64,000 bases of DNA from Lachnospiraceae bacterium (lineage in GTDB: Bacteria > Bacillota > Clostridia > Lachnospirales > Lachnospiraceae): the NCBI GenBank assembly GCA_017465095.1, contig JAFTWX010000071.1, forward strand, positions 1 through 64,000. Reading direction: 5' to 3'. Each line of letters opens with the position of its first letter. Position 1 is the first letter of the stretch. The position numbers were made by a program, and so were the translations under genes. Below the pieces are notes generated by a model. It had not been told where the DNA came from. It searched no databases and was given only the letters and a program-made list of their open reading frames with translations. Shown one piece after another: positions 7,755 to 15,920 of the stretch.

Positions 7755-9101
7755 GTGGCGGAAGAAGCGATACTGAAGAGAGTTTTGCCGCATAGCATCG
7801 AGGCGGAGCAGTCGGTCATCGGTTCCATGATTATGGACAAAGATGCTATTGTGACAGCTTCGGAGATTTTACGCGGGGACGATTTTTACAGCCGTCAATA
7901 CGGAATTATATTTGACGCCATGGTCGAATTGCACGATCAGGCGGAAGTGGTCGATTTGATCACGCTGCAAAATAAATTAAAAGAAAAAGACTTGCCGCCG
8001 GAGGTGAGCAGTCTTGAATTTGTGAAGGAACTTTTGGGAATGGTTCCGACCAGTGCCAACGTGGAATATTATGCGCAGATTGTTGCGGATAAGGCGATGC
8101 TTCGCCAGATGATTCATCTGAATGAGGATATTTCCAACACCTGCTACAGTGGAAAAGAGCCGTTGGATTTCATTTTGGAAGACACGGAGAAGCGCGTGTT
8201 CAAGCTGGTGCAGAGCCGAAACAGCGGCGATTTTGTCCCGATTCGTCAGGTGGTTTTGAATGCCATGGACAAGATCGAGCAGGCCAGCAAAACAAGCGGA
8301 ACGGTAACCGGTATTCCGACCGGATTTATTGATTTGGATTACAAGACGGCGGGCATGCAACCATCGGATTTGGTGCTGATTGCGGCCAGACCATCCATGG
8401 GCAAGACGGCGTTTGTTCTTAACATAGCACAGAATGTGGCATTTAAAGAGAAAAAGACAGTGGCTATTTTCAGTCTGGAAATGTCGAAGGAACAGCTGGT
8501 AAATCGTCTGTTCTCCCTGGAATCCAGAGTGGATGCGCAGAAGCTCCGTACCGGTGACCTTTCGGACGGCGACTGGGAGCGTCTTATCGAGAGCGCAGGT
8601 GTTATCGGAGATTCCAATCTGATTATCGACGATACGCCGGGTATCAGTATTTCCGAACTGCGCAGCAAATGTCGTAAATACAAATTAGAACATAATTTGT
8701 CCATGATTATCATCGACTACTTACAGCTTATGTCAGGAAGCGGACGTGGCTCTGAGTCCCGTCAGCAGGAGATTTCCGAAATCTCCCGTTCGCTGAAAGC
8801 GGTAGCACGTGAACTTCAGGTTCCGGTGCTCGCCCTGTCTCAGCTTTCCCGTGCGGTAGAGCAGAGACCGGACCACAGACCGATGCTTTCCGACCTGCGT
8901 GAGTCCGGTGCAATCGAGCAGGACGCCGACGTGGTAATGTTTATCTACCGCGATGATTACTATGATAAGGACAGCGAAAAGAAAGGTATTTCCGAGATTA
9001 TCATAGCCAAACAGCGTAACGGCCCAATTGGAACGGTTGAACTCGTCTGGTTACCGGAGTATACCAAATTTGCAAATATGGAGCATAGAGGACCGAGATA
9101 A
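7755..9101 (+). CDS. dnaB: replicative DNA helicase
   Basis: 448 residues of the hexameric fork helicase (DnaC in Bacillus naming). The start is set at GTG 7755 because GGGAGG lies at 7741-7746 and the protein then begins AEEAILKRVLPHSIEAEQ, the typical opening; the ATG at 7731 is upstream of that ribosome site. N-terminal primase-interacting domain (about 15-120), RecA-like core with Walker A (RPSMGKT, near 212) and Walker B (IIIDYLQLM, near 318), and late motifs near LSQLSRAVEQRPDHRP. Follows rplI by about 50 bases. The end is followed by the long palindrome at 9131. Confidence 0.97.
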   Translation: MAEEAILKRVLPHSIEAEQSVIGSMIMDKDAIVTASEILRGDDFYSRQYGIIFDAMVELHDQAEVVDLITLQNKLKEKDLPPEVSSLEFVKELLGMVPTSANVEYYAQIVADKAMLRQMIHLNEDISNTCYSGKEPLDFILEDTEKRVFKLVQSRNSGDFVPIRQVVLNAMDKIEQASKTSGTVTGIPTGFIDLDYKTAGMQPSDLVLIAARPSMGKTAFVLNIAQNVAFKEKKTVAIFSLEMSKEQLVNRLFSLESRVDAQKLRTGDLSDGDWERLIESAGVIGDSNLIIDDTPGISISELRSKCRKYKLEHNLSMIIIDYLQLMSGSGRGSESRQQEISEISRSLKAVARELQVPVLALSQLSRAVEQRPDHRPMLSDLRESGAIEQDADVVMFIYRDDYYDKDSEKKGISEIIIAKQRNGPIGTVELVWLPEYTKFANMEHRGPR

Positions 9102-9130
9102 GGATAGAGGTAGTTGGATTTATGTTATAG

Positions 9131-9374
9131 AGAAGACTGCAGTCTTGTTGCAAAATCTCACTTTGCAACCCAAGAATTATGATAAGTCGAAATTTGCGTA
9201 AAAGCAGACCGAAAAACATCAAACTCGAAAGAAAAAATAAGACATCACCTTTTGCCGGCGATGTCTTATTTTTCTTTCTCAAACATGTGATGTTTTTCGG
9301 TCTAATACACAAATTTCGACTTATATAATTCTAAGGGTTGCTGCACAGAGATTTGCAACAATCTGCAGTCTTCT
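9131..9374. repeat. 244-bp near-perfect palindrome between dnaB and the XRE gene
   Basis: The segment reads almost the same on both strands around a centre near 9252. The outer 12 bases AGAAGACTGCAG (9131-9142) pair perfectly with 9363-9374. Further blocks pair with few mismatches: about 9145-9196 with 9309-9361, AGACCGAAAAACATCA (about 9206-9221) with 9287-9302, and an inner stem at about 9234-9246 with 9259-9270. The core, flanked by A and T runs, can serve as a two-way terminator for the convergent dnaB and XRE genes, but the full length far exceeds that. A fold-back mobile element (MITE-like) or a long structured RNA are alternatives. No reading frame is visible in it. Confidence 0.85.
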
Positions 9375-9416
9375 TTTTAATAAAGTCAATCACACTCATC
9401 AGAGGAGCGTCGTATT

Positions 9417-9758
9417 TCAGTTGATTTGTGAATCGTATTTTAAAAGTAGTTTGGCTTCTTCCAAAAGAAGTGAGCGAGTGGTTTTATTCATATTTGAATA
9501 GTAGTGAATGAGGGTATTTAACTGGTCTTGATCTTCCGTGTCGTCATAGGAAATGCGTTCATCGGTAACACCGAGAAGATAATCAATCGTTACACCAAAG
9601 TATTTTGCAAGGGAAGCAAGAGTAGAAAAATCCGGTTCGCGATAGTCATTTGCGTAACCATTAAACGTAGAAATGGCAATATTTAAGTTTTGAGAAACCT
9701 CTTTTTGTGTCACATCTTTTTCTTCCATTAAATTCTTCAGACGTTCTCCAAATGTCAT
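9417..9758 (-). CDS. XRE-family helix-turn-helix regulator
   Basis: 113 residues, ATG 9758, ribosome site GGGAG. Residues about 4-60 form a Cro/C1-type HTH: FGERLKNLMEEK, then VTQKEVSQNLNIAISTFNGY with the recognition helix, then a segment ending VTIDYLLGVTDE. The C-terminal 45 residues are acidic and helical and may serve for dimerisation. The gene is divergent from the secreted protein at 9919 with a 160-base control region between; the pairing recurs at 35816/36179. It probably represses its own and the neighbour's promoter; that is inference from layout. Confidence 0.9.
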   Translation of the reverse strand: MTFGERLKNLMEEKDVTQKEVSQNLNIAISTFNGYANDYREPDFSTLASLAKYFGVTIDYLLGVTDERISYDDTEDQDQLNTLIHYYSNMNKTTRSLLLEEAKLLLKYDSQIN

Positions 9759-9844
9759 TTTTTATACTCCCTGCCTAACAAAATAAATGAGTTAAATATC
9801 TTCTTACATCTTATATTATGTGTCTTTATTTTAGATGGAAATAC

Positions 9845-9883
9845 GCAAAATGAATTGACGAGATGCAAAACGAAGAATATAAT
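9845..9883 (+). promoter_or_regulatory. promoter and possible operator of the secreted C39/Big2 protein
   Basis: TTGACG (9855-9860), 17 bases, TATAAT (9878-9883). The direct repeats GCAAAATGA (9845-9853) and GCAAAACGA (9865-9873), 20 bases apart, bracket the -35 box and are candidate sites for the divergent XRE regulator. Confidence 0.7.
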
Positions 9884-9918
9884 AATTGTATTATTTGAAT
9901 TGTGAAAGGAGAGATTTT

Positions 9919-12162
9919 ATGAAAAATAATATGTTTAAATATATCAAAATTAGTCTTGTTTCGCTTAATATTGTATTTTTTATGGCGATTAATATTATAA
10001 ATGCGTCAGCAGGGACGGTTATAATAGGGAGTTCTGTAGGTCAATCAACGGCAAACACATCAGATGAAAGCAATAAATATTGCTCTGCATGGCAATATTG
10101 GAGTCAAGGAGCGTCTATGTATAGTGGAATGCGTAGTGTTGGGTGTAGGGTCGTAGCATATGCCAAGATGATAAAAGAGGCAGGATACGCTCAATTTTCT
10201 GATCCGGATGCTTTTTTTGCATGGGGAGTTGGGAAAAAATATTTTCGAAGTTACTCGAATGCCTATGAAGAAACTACTTTTGGCTTGCCACTTCAAGACT
10301 ATATCGCTATGAATGGAGGAGCATGTACACTTATTGCCAATGTTGAATTATCAGATACTAGCACTGATAAGGCAAATATGATGAGTTATATTCGTCAGGG
10401 GTACTATGTTATTTTGTCGAGTACAGAGCATACAGCTTATGTTGGAAGAGAGGTTTCGCTTCAACAAGGAGAACCTGTACTTTTGGATTCGTGGTCAAAT
10501 TGGACAACAAATCCCGCAACAGTGCATACTTATACGGGTAGTTATGACTCTATGTCAGAGGAGACCTTTTCAAGATATCGAGTGTATGCAATATCGGGAA
10601 CTGCAGGATCTGGAAATAGTGATACAATGATGCCGTCTATCCAAAATGTGAAAATAGTAGAACGTACTGCAAATGGCTATACGGTCGAATGTGATGTAAC
10701 AGACAACGTCGGAGTTTTAAAAGTTCAATTTCCAACATGGGAGAGTGCAAAGACATCTGAGGGGTGTGTGTGGCATGATGGTACATATGTAGGAAATAGC
10801 AAATGGAGATTTACCTATACAGGGGCAACGGCAGAAGGGAATTATACCACACATATATATGCATGGGATGCAGCCGGAAATGTTGCTTCTGATAATACGT
10901 TAGCGTTTGTGTATGTAGATCGAACATTGCCTGTGTTTGAAAGTGTGACAGTAGAACAAAAAACAAAAGTTGGCTATACGGTCACATGTAAAGTTTCAGA
11001 TAATGTAGGGATTTCAAAAGTTCAATTTCCGACATGGGAAACAGTGAAAACGTCAGATGGATGTACATGGTATGATGGTACACACATGGGGAATAATACA
11101 TGGGAATTCACATTTACAGGTGGAGAACTTGGAAAAACATATACAACAGATATATATGCATTCGATACATCAAACAATTGGAGATGTTACGCTGGAGCTA
11201 TAGAATTGGCACTCGAATTAGATGCTCCTCAAATTAATGCCATTGTAGTAAATGATGATTTATCTGTAGATTTGTCATTTACTCCGGTAAATGGAGCAGA
11301 GGGATATCTTATTTATAGATGTACGGTTGGAGGAGGAGAATGGATAACGGTAGGAACTGCTTCGACAGCTATTTTCAAAGATATCTATGCCAAATATCCG
11401 GGATATGCCTTTGACTATTCTTTATCAGCATATGCAACAAAGTCTGATGGAACAATATTTCAGAGCGATTGGGCAAATTCAAAAAGGATAAAAATACCTG
11501 GGGGAGTAGAAAATGAAAATGAGAATGAAAGTGAAAGTGATACTGAAGGTGAGAATACAGTAATTAAAGATGAACAAAATTCGGATTGTGATAATTTGGA
11601 AGATGAACAAATCGAGGATTTACATGATATTGTAGAAATAGAGGATATTATTCTTGTTGGTATGTCTAAGAAAGTTGCAGCCGGAAGAATGCTATATTTG
11701 ACATCTTGTGTGTATCCAATGGACGCAACAAATAAAAATATAATTTGGACATCTTCAAATAAAAAGTATGCAACAGTAAGCAACAGCGGTGTTGTGACAA
11801 CAAACAAAGCCGGAGCAGGAAAAACCGTTACGATCACGGCAACAGCAAAAGACGGAAGCGGCGCGAAAGCGACTTACAAGATTAAGATTATGAAGCATAA
11901 GGTAAAAAGTGTAAAACTGAAGGCTTCGAAAAAAACTGTAAAAGCAGGAAAAACAGTTAAAATTAAATCGACTGTTAAAACAACCGGAAAGAAAGTAAAC
12001 AAGACATTGAAGTGGACTTCATCTAATACGGAATACGCAACAGTTACAAGCAAAGGAGTTGTCAAAACCAAGAAAGCCGGAAAAGGGAAGACAGTTACTA
12101 TTACAGCAATGTCCACAGACGGAACAAATAAAAAAGCGAAAATTAAGATCAAAATCAAGTAA
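9919..12162 (+). CDS. secreted multidomain protein: C39-like peptidase, two GBS-Bsp-like repeats, FN3-like, two Big2 domains
   Basis: 747 residues; ATG 9919 follows AAAGGAGAG. Signal peptide to about residue 31. Residues about 50-220 resemble the C39-like cysteine peptidase fold: Cys76 in SVGCRVVAYAK, a His in STEHTAYVG, and an Asp/Asn in LLDSWSNW. Two similar modules (about 237-332 and 335-427) carry the GBS-Bsp-like pattern, VQFPTW near the start and TxIYAWDAAGN near the end. A fibronectin-like domain (about 434-527), an acidic Glu/Asn/Asp linker (530-574), and two Big2 domains follow, the last very lysine-rich. No sortase motif is seen; the basic C-terminus may bind the wall or its polymers. 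Peptidase activity is uncertain. Regulated, by position, by the XRE gene at 9417. Confidence 0.85.
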   Translation: MKNNMFKYIKISLVSLNIVFFMAINIINASAGTVIIGSSVGQSTANTSDESNKYCSAWQYWSQGASMYSGMRSVGCRVVAYAKMIKEAGYAQFSDPDAFFAWGVGKKYFRSYSNAYEETTFGLPLQDYIAMNGGACTLIANVELSDTSTDKANMMSYIRQGYYVILSSTEHTAYVGREVSLQQGEPVLLDSWSNWTTNPATVHTYTGSYDSMSEETFSRYRVYAISGTAGSGNSDTMMPSIQNVKIVERTANGYTVECDVTDNVGVLKVQFPTWESAKTSEGCVWHDGTYVGNSKWRFTYTGATAEGNYTTHIYAWDAAGNVASDNTLAFVYVDRTLPVFESVTVEQKTKVGYTVTCKVSDNVGISKVQFPTWETVKTSDGCTWYDGTHMGNNTWEFTFTGGELGKTYTTDIYAFDTSNNWRCYAGAIELALELDAPQINAIVVNDDLSVDLSFTPVNGAEGYLIYRCTVGGGEWITVGTASTAIFKDIYAKYPGYAFDYSLSAYATKSDGTIFQSDWANSKRIKIPGGVENENENESESDTEGENTVIKDEQNSDCDNLEDEQIEDLHDIVEIEDIILVGMSKKVAAGRMLYLTSCVYPMDATNKNIIWTSSNKKYATVSNSGVVTTNKAGAGKTVTITATAKDGSGAKATYKIKIMKHKVKSVKLKASKKTVKAGKTVKIKSTVKTTGKKVNKTLKWTSSNTEYATVTSKGVVKTKKAGKGKTVTITAMSTDGTNKKAKIKIKIK

Positions 12163-12185
12163 GCAAAGAGCGTGTTAACAAAAAG

Positions 12186-12228
12186 AGGATTACTGCAAAC
12201 GTAAATGTTTTGTGGTAATCCTTTTTTT
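12186..12228 (+). terminator. intrinsic terminator after the secreted protein
   Basis: Stem of about 14 bp with two mismatches (AGGATTAC pairing with GTAATCCT at 12215-12222), ending in a T run to 12228. Confidence 0.9.
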
Positions 12229-12230
12229 GC

Positions 12231-12259
12231 TTGACTTGTACAATACTATTTTATATAAT
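12231..12259 (+). promoter_or_regulatory. promoter for the brnT toxin-antitoxin pair
   Basis: TTGACT, 17 bases, TATAAT, directly behind the terminator. It leaves an unusually long leader of about 150 bases before the toxin ATG at 12417. Confidence 0.8.
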
Positions 12260-12416
12260 TCCTATATTCTGAGTCTTATATCTTGAGATTCATTTCCGGG
12301 TCGATTCGACCAAATCTTCATTTTTTTATATATACATAAGGTGGTGGTTTTTTGATTGTGTAATTCGACAATTGATTTTGGCGTTGGAATGACATATGAT
12401 AAAAGGAGGATAGGGA

Positions 12417-12692
12417 ATGCATTATGAATGGGATGAAAACAAGAATAATGTAAATTTTAAAAAACATGGAATTGATTTTTATGTGGCCATACATGTTTTT
12501 GACGACCCTAATTGTATAGAAATGTATGATTTTGAGCACAGTGATGAAGAGGATAGATATATTGCTATTGGCTCCGTCGAAGAGGTGTTGTTTGTCGTAT
12601 TTGTAGAACGAAAGAATGCAATTCGTATCATATCGGCAAGAATTGCAACAGAGCGTGAAAGGAGGATATATTATGAGCAATACAATTATTAA
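12417..12692 (+). CDS. brnT: BrnT family toxin (RelE-like ribonuclease)
   Basis: 91 residues, ATG 12417 behind AGGAGG. The family signature is plain: WDENKNNVNFKKHGI at the N-terminus, a VFDDP segment, the DFEHSDEEDRY segment, then LFVVFVERKNAIRIISAR and the ATERERRIYYE tail with the catalytic-region Arg/Tyr residues. BrnT blocks growth by cutting RNA and is held by an antitoxin encoded just downstream, the reverse of the common antitoxin-first order. The next gene overlaps it by 20 bases, as expected. Confidence 0.93.
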   Translation: MHYEWDENKNNVNFKKHGIDFYVAIHVFDDPNCIEMYDFEHSDEEDRYIAIGSVEEVLFVVFVERKNAIRIISARIATERERRIYYEQYNY

Positions 12693-12846
12693 AGAAATTC
12701 AGCCTTTGACTGAAGAACAGAAAGATCAAATTAAAGATGCAGCCCGAAAAGAGGTTGTTTTTGATGAGGATTGCCCGGAGATTTCCTCTGCTATGGAAAA
12801 AGCGATTCGGAGTGCTGTGAAAGGACATAAGCGGAAAAAGGCGTAA
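12673..12846 (+). CDS. putative antitoxin partner of BrnT
   Basis: 57 residues, ATG 12673 behind AGGAGG and overlapping the toxin end by 20 bases. It begins with LTEEQKDQIKDAA, has an acidic middle (FDEDCPEISSAM) and a basic tail ending in KRKK. Position and size fit the BrnA slot, but the usual BrnA ribbon-helix-helix pattern is not evident, so it is an antitoxin by context and not by sequence. The acidic segment could wrap the toxin. Confidence 0.65.
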   Translation: MSNTIIKEIQPLTEEQKDQIKDAARKEVVFDEDCPEISSAMEKAIRSAVKGHKRKKA

Positions 12847-12898
12847 CAGTCTCCGACGTGTGAGTTTTACAAATCCCTTTAGAAAGGAGAGTCACAGA

Positions 12899-13804
12899 TT
12901 GAAAATACTCGTCATCGGCGGAACATATTTTTTGGGAAAAGCTTTCGTGGAGAAGGCTTATAAGGAACATAAAGTGACTCTTTTTAACCGTGGAAACCGG
13001 GCGTTTGCTATGGACGGAGTCCGATTCTGTAAAGGGGATCGTCATGACGCGGTTGCTTTGCAACAGATAGAAGGCGACTTTGATGTTGTTGTTGATTTCT
13101 GCGCCTATGAGGAAGGTGACATCCGTTTGGTGGCAGAGCAGTTGCAGGGCAGATTTAAGCAGTATGTTTTCATCAGTACGTGTGATGTGTATCGGAAAGG
13201 TACCGGGGAGGTACTGGCGGAGGATAGTCCTTTGGAAGAACGGATTTTTCCGGGGCCGGAGGGGGCATATATCGCCGGGAAAGTAGCTCTTGAGCGGGAG
13301 CTTTTTGCATGTGCTTCTGCGTATGGTTTTGCATATACGTCCGTAAGGCCATCCTTTATTTATGGGGAAGACAATTATGCACCGCGGGAAGGAATCTATT
13401 TTCAGTGGATTGAAAAGGCCGGGCAGATTTTGCATCCGGTGGATGCGACCGGTGAGTTTCAGATGGTGTATGTAAAAGATTGCGCAGATGTGATTTTGCG
13501 GATGTGTGGCCGGTCTGAGTCTTATGGGCAGGCATACAATGTGTGCGGAACGGAAGGCGTGACTTATGAAGTGTGGCGAAACAGTCTGCAGGAGGCTGTG
13601 AGTCGAGCCGGCGGACCGGATTTTGAGAGTCTGCCGATTACGGTAGCACAAGTGTATGAAAAGCAGATTCCGTTGCCGTTTCCGCTGCGTACGGAAGAAT
13701 CGGAGCGCTACGACGGAAGTAAGGTGAAGGCCTTGGGAGTCGCATACATTGCTTTGGAAGATGGAATCTGCAATTGTTATCATTACTATAAAGAGAATAT
13801 CTAG
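12899..13804 (+). CDS. NAD-dependent epimerase/dehydratase, extended SDR family
   Basis: 301 residues. Start taken at TTG 12899, seven bases after AAAGGAGAG; the protein then opens KILVIGGTYFLGK, the dinucleotide-binding glycine motif (residues 7-13). The catalytic Y-x-x-x-K is seen near 124-128 (AYIAGK), with an upstream STCD segment giving the usual Ser/Thr. It would act in the cytoplasm on a nucleotide sugar or related compound; the substrate is unknown. It resembles the subgroup related to isoflavone reductase and chloroplast RNA-binding proteins more than classical GalE. It stands alone between the BrnT pair and a terminator. Confidence 0.85.
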   Translation: MKILVIGGTYFLGKAFVEKAYKEHKVTLFNRGNRAFAMDGVRFCKGDRHDAVALQQIEGDFDVVVDFCAYEEGDIRLVAEQLQGRFKQYVFISTCDVYRKGTGEVLAEDSPLEERIFPGPEGAYIAGKVALERELFACASAYGFAYTSVRPSFIYGEDNYAPREGIYFQWIEKAGQILHPVDATGEFQMVYVKDCADVILRMCGRSESYGQAYNVCGTEGVTYEVWRNSLQEAVSRAGGPDFESLPITVAQVYEKQIPLPFPLRTEESERYDGSKVKALGVAYIALEDGICNCYHYYKENI

Positions 13805-13807
13805 AAA

Positions 13808-13838
13808 TGTTAAAATCCCGGACCAATCGGTCCGGGAT
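13808..13838. terminator. terminator hairpin, first copy of a 31-bp direct repeat
   Basis: ATCCCGGACC and GGTCCGGGAT pair perfectly around AATC, followed by CTTTTAT. The same 31 bases, including the A-rich left side, recur at 14700-14730. It terminates the epimerase gene. Confidence 0.88.
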
Positions 13839-14006
13839 CTTTTATACATTAAATTTTGTGTCAGTATGAAATTTTTTCTTTATTCTGCGCGGACGAAATT
13901 TATAGAAAAAGTCCATAATGCAAATGCAACGCTCCAACTGTTTTTGGTTCATAAGCTTTATTATTTTAGGAATGTGTAGTCTGTCGTCTTCGTAACAGTT
14001 AAACAT

Positions 14007-14597
14007 CTAAACAACCTCCCTTACATAAAAATTAGAACTTTTCTCTAATTTACGAAATGCCAGCATTTGTGAATTGAATTCATTATAGCCCATTTTTAAA
14101 AAGTTTTCCATATGCATTTGGTAATATTTTTTTCTTATATATTCTGAAGATGCGTATGTAAACAGGGTTCCGTTATGGCAACATATTATTCCGAGGGAAT
14201 AATTATTTCTGAAGTTTGAGTTTAGATCTTCAATACTTGGGGGAAAACTGTTTGGGTGTGAATGAATGGTTAAAATCGGTGTTTTGAGTTTGGCTGCAGA
14301 TTTGATTCGTTGTTTGGTTTTGCGTGAGTAGGATATTTTGTGTTCTGTCCGGCTATCAGTTTCTGAAGCAAGGATTTGAAGAGTTTCAAGGTTTATCCAG
14401 TACATATCTTCATAATTGGTACCGCTGCGATGTATCAACATCTTCTTTGCAAGTTGATAGAGCAGTCGGTTTAGTTTGGGGTTGTCGGTTATGCGGTCAA
14501 ATTTTCGCTTATATTCTCCGCTGTTAATGTATGTGTGATTGATAGTGATTGATTTATCGCGACCGGAGCGTTGCGATTCTCGAGAAGAGTATTCCAT
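14007..14597 (-). CDS. JAB/JAMM-motif putative metalloprotease
   Basis: 196 residues; ATG 14597 lies behind AAGGAGG, while the longer frame to 14666 has no such site. A JAMM-type zinc motif is visible: H112-S-H114-P, then S121-x-x-D124, close to the H-x-H-x7-S-x2-D rule with one residue fewer in the middle; E63 in NYEDMYWIN is a possible upstream glutamate. JAMM proteins cut isopeptide or peptide bonds, and RadC-like relatives exist in mobile DNA. Residues 130-196 are basic and aromatic, without further motif. The gene occupies an 861-bp segment between identical 31-bp terminators (13808 and 14700), which suggests an inserted cargo gene. AT-rich codon use also differs from the epimerase and pfl neighbours. 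Function unknown. Confidence 0.65.
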   Translation of the reverse strand: MEYSSRESQRSGRDKSITINHTYINSGEYKRKFDRITDNPKLNRLLYQLAKKMLIHRSGTNYEDMYWINLETLQILASETDSRTEHKISYSRKTKQRIKSAAKLKTPILTIHSHPNSFPPSIEDLNSNFRNNYSLGIICCHNGTLFTYASSEYIRKKYYQMHMENFLKMGYNEFNSQMLAFRKLEKSSNFYVREVV

Positions 14598-14699
14598 AGA
14601 AAAAAGACCTCCTTGATATGAGATTAGAATAAAAATATAAAATGAAAAAGTCGGTCGAGTGACCATGATGATATATTTGAAAAAAGAAATAAATAGGTG

Positions 14700-14730
14700 T
14701 GTTAAAATCCCGGACCAATCGGTCCGGGAT
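14700..14730. terminator. terminator hairpin, second copy of the 31-bp direct repeat
   Basis: Identical over 31 bases to 13808-13838, with T runs on both sides (TTTT in each direction). Ends the ferredoxin transcript from the right. Confidence 0.88.
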
Positions 14731-14752
14731 TTTCGTTTTCATATAACTTAAA

Positions 14753-14923
14753 TTATGCTTCTGAGATAGCGCCTGTTGGGCAAGCACCTTCGCAAGCTCC
14801 GCAGTCGATGCATTTTGCTTCATCGATTTCGAATTTGCCGTCTCCCATGCTGATTGCTCCAACCGGGCATGTGCTTTCACATGCACCACAAGCTACACAA
14901 GCGTCTGAAATTTTACGTGCCAT
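14753..14923 (-). CDS. 2[4Fe-4S] ferredoxin, 56 aa
   Basis: A short gene, ATG 14923 behind AAGGAGG. Two complete C-x2-C-x2-C-x3-C-P motifs are visible: C9, C12, C15, C19 and C38, C41, C44, C48. The short spacer between them makes this a classic clostridial 8-iron ferredoxin, a soluble low-potential electron carrier for enzymes such as pyruvate-ferredoxin oxidoreductase, hydrogenase or Rnf. It lies 99 bases downstream of pflA in the same direction and may feed electrons to the radical-SAM activase, which needs one-electron reduction; this link is inference. Confidence 0.96.
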   Translation of the reverse strand: MARKISDACVACGACESTCPVGAISMGDGKFEIDEAKCIDCGACEGACPTGAISEA

Positions 14924-15022
14924 GTCATTATCCTCCTTAAATTATGTTCATCCTATAGCGCTGATAAATTCTATCAACAACAGTATTATATAAAAAATAT
15001 GCAAGAAAAACAAGTCTATTGA

Positions 15023-15784
15023 CTATTTATTTTCTTCCAATTCTGCACGGATTTTCCGGATTCCGTCAAGAATCACTTTCTTTTTGTCGACAATTTTCGA
15101 CTTGTCCATATCCGGCGTATCTTTGAGGCGGTATTCCATGCCGAGTTGTTCGTACTTGGCTTTTCCCATGGTGTGATACGGCAATACATCAAGCGCTTTC
15201 AGATTTTTGAAACGTCCGATGTAATAGCCGAGATCAAATAAATATTTGTCGTCGTCGGTCAGTCCCGGAACAACAACGTGGCGAATCCACATCGGAACTT
15301 CTTTTTCGTTCAGGTAAGCAGCGAAAGCAAGGATACCGTCGTTTGGCTGCTGTGTAAGATCTTTGTGTTTTTCCGGGTCGATGTGTTTAATATCAAGCAT
15401 AACAAGGTCGGTTAAAGTCATCAGCTGATCCAGTTTTGCAATGTAGTCTGCATTATCCGGCTTGTAAGTGATACCTGAGGTATCGATGCAGGTGTGGACG
15501 CCCTGTTTTTTTGCTTCTGTGAAAAGCTCAATCAGGAAATCGACCTGGAGAAGCGGTTCGCCGCCGGTTACGGTGATTCCGCCGCCGTTATAAAAAGCTT
15601 TGTTGCGTTCGTACTGTGCCATGATTTCGGATACTTCCATCTCGGTTCCACCGTTCACCGGCCAGGTATCCGGGTTGTGACAGTAGGCGCATCGCATCGG
15701 ACAGCCTTGCACAAACACGACAAATCGGGTTCCCGGTCCGTCTACGGTACCGAATGTTTCAATTGAATGAATTCTTCCGCTCAT
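15023..15784 (-). CDS. pflA: pyruvate formate-lyase activating enzyme (radical SAM)
   Basis: 253 residues, ATG 15784, ribosome site AGAGG. The radical-SAM cluster motif C28-x3-C32-x2-C35 lies in QGCPMRCAYCHNPDTW, with GGGITVTGGEPLLQ as the SAM-binding glycine motif. The enzyme uses a [4Fe-4S] cluster and S-adenosylmethionine to abstract hydrogen from the glycine of pyruvate formate-lyase. Here that glycine lies on a separate small protein encoded just upstream (15921-16166), so this activase would act on a free or docked subunit. Length and motifs are normal for PflA. Confidence 0.97.
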   Translation of the reverse strand: MSGRIHSIETFGTVDGPGTRFVVFVQGCPMRCAYCHNPDTWPVNGGTEMEVSEIMAQYERNKAFYNGGGITVTGGEPLLQVDFLIELFTEAKKQGVHTCIDTSGITYKPDNADYIAKLDQLMTLTDLVMLDIKHIDPEKHKDLTQQPNDGILAFAAYLNEKEVPMWIRHVVVPGLTDDDKYLFDLGYYIGRFKNLKALDVLPYHTMGKAKYEQLGMEYRLKDTPDMDKSKIVDKKKVILDGIRKIRAELEENK

Positions 15785-15874
15785 ATATAGTTACCTCTTT
15801 TCAGATTAGTTTCTTTTATCTTTGTATAGTATACCACAAGATAGCTGTTTTGTGACGGCGAGTATATATGAAAA

Positions 15875-15908
15875 TATAAAAAGTGCCGCTCCGTAAGAAG
15901 CGGCACTT
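15875..15908 (-). terminator. intrinsic terminator after the split pfl genes
   Basis: Perfect 10-bp stem AAGTGCCGCT / AGCGGCACTT (15881-15890 with 15899-15908); on the minus strand it is followed by TTTTATATTTT. It separates the pfl transcript from pflA. Confidence 0.9.
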
Positions 15909-15920
15909 TCAAGCGTCTAA

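Noticed and set aside
12372..12400. TTGATT-17-TATGAT promoter just before brnT
   Set aside because: Transcription would start about at the ribosome site (12403-12408), which would remove it; the promoter at 12231-12259 is better.
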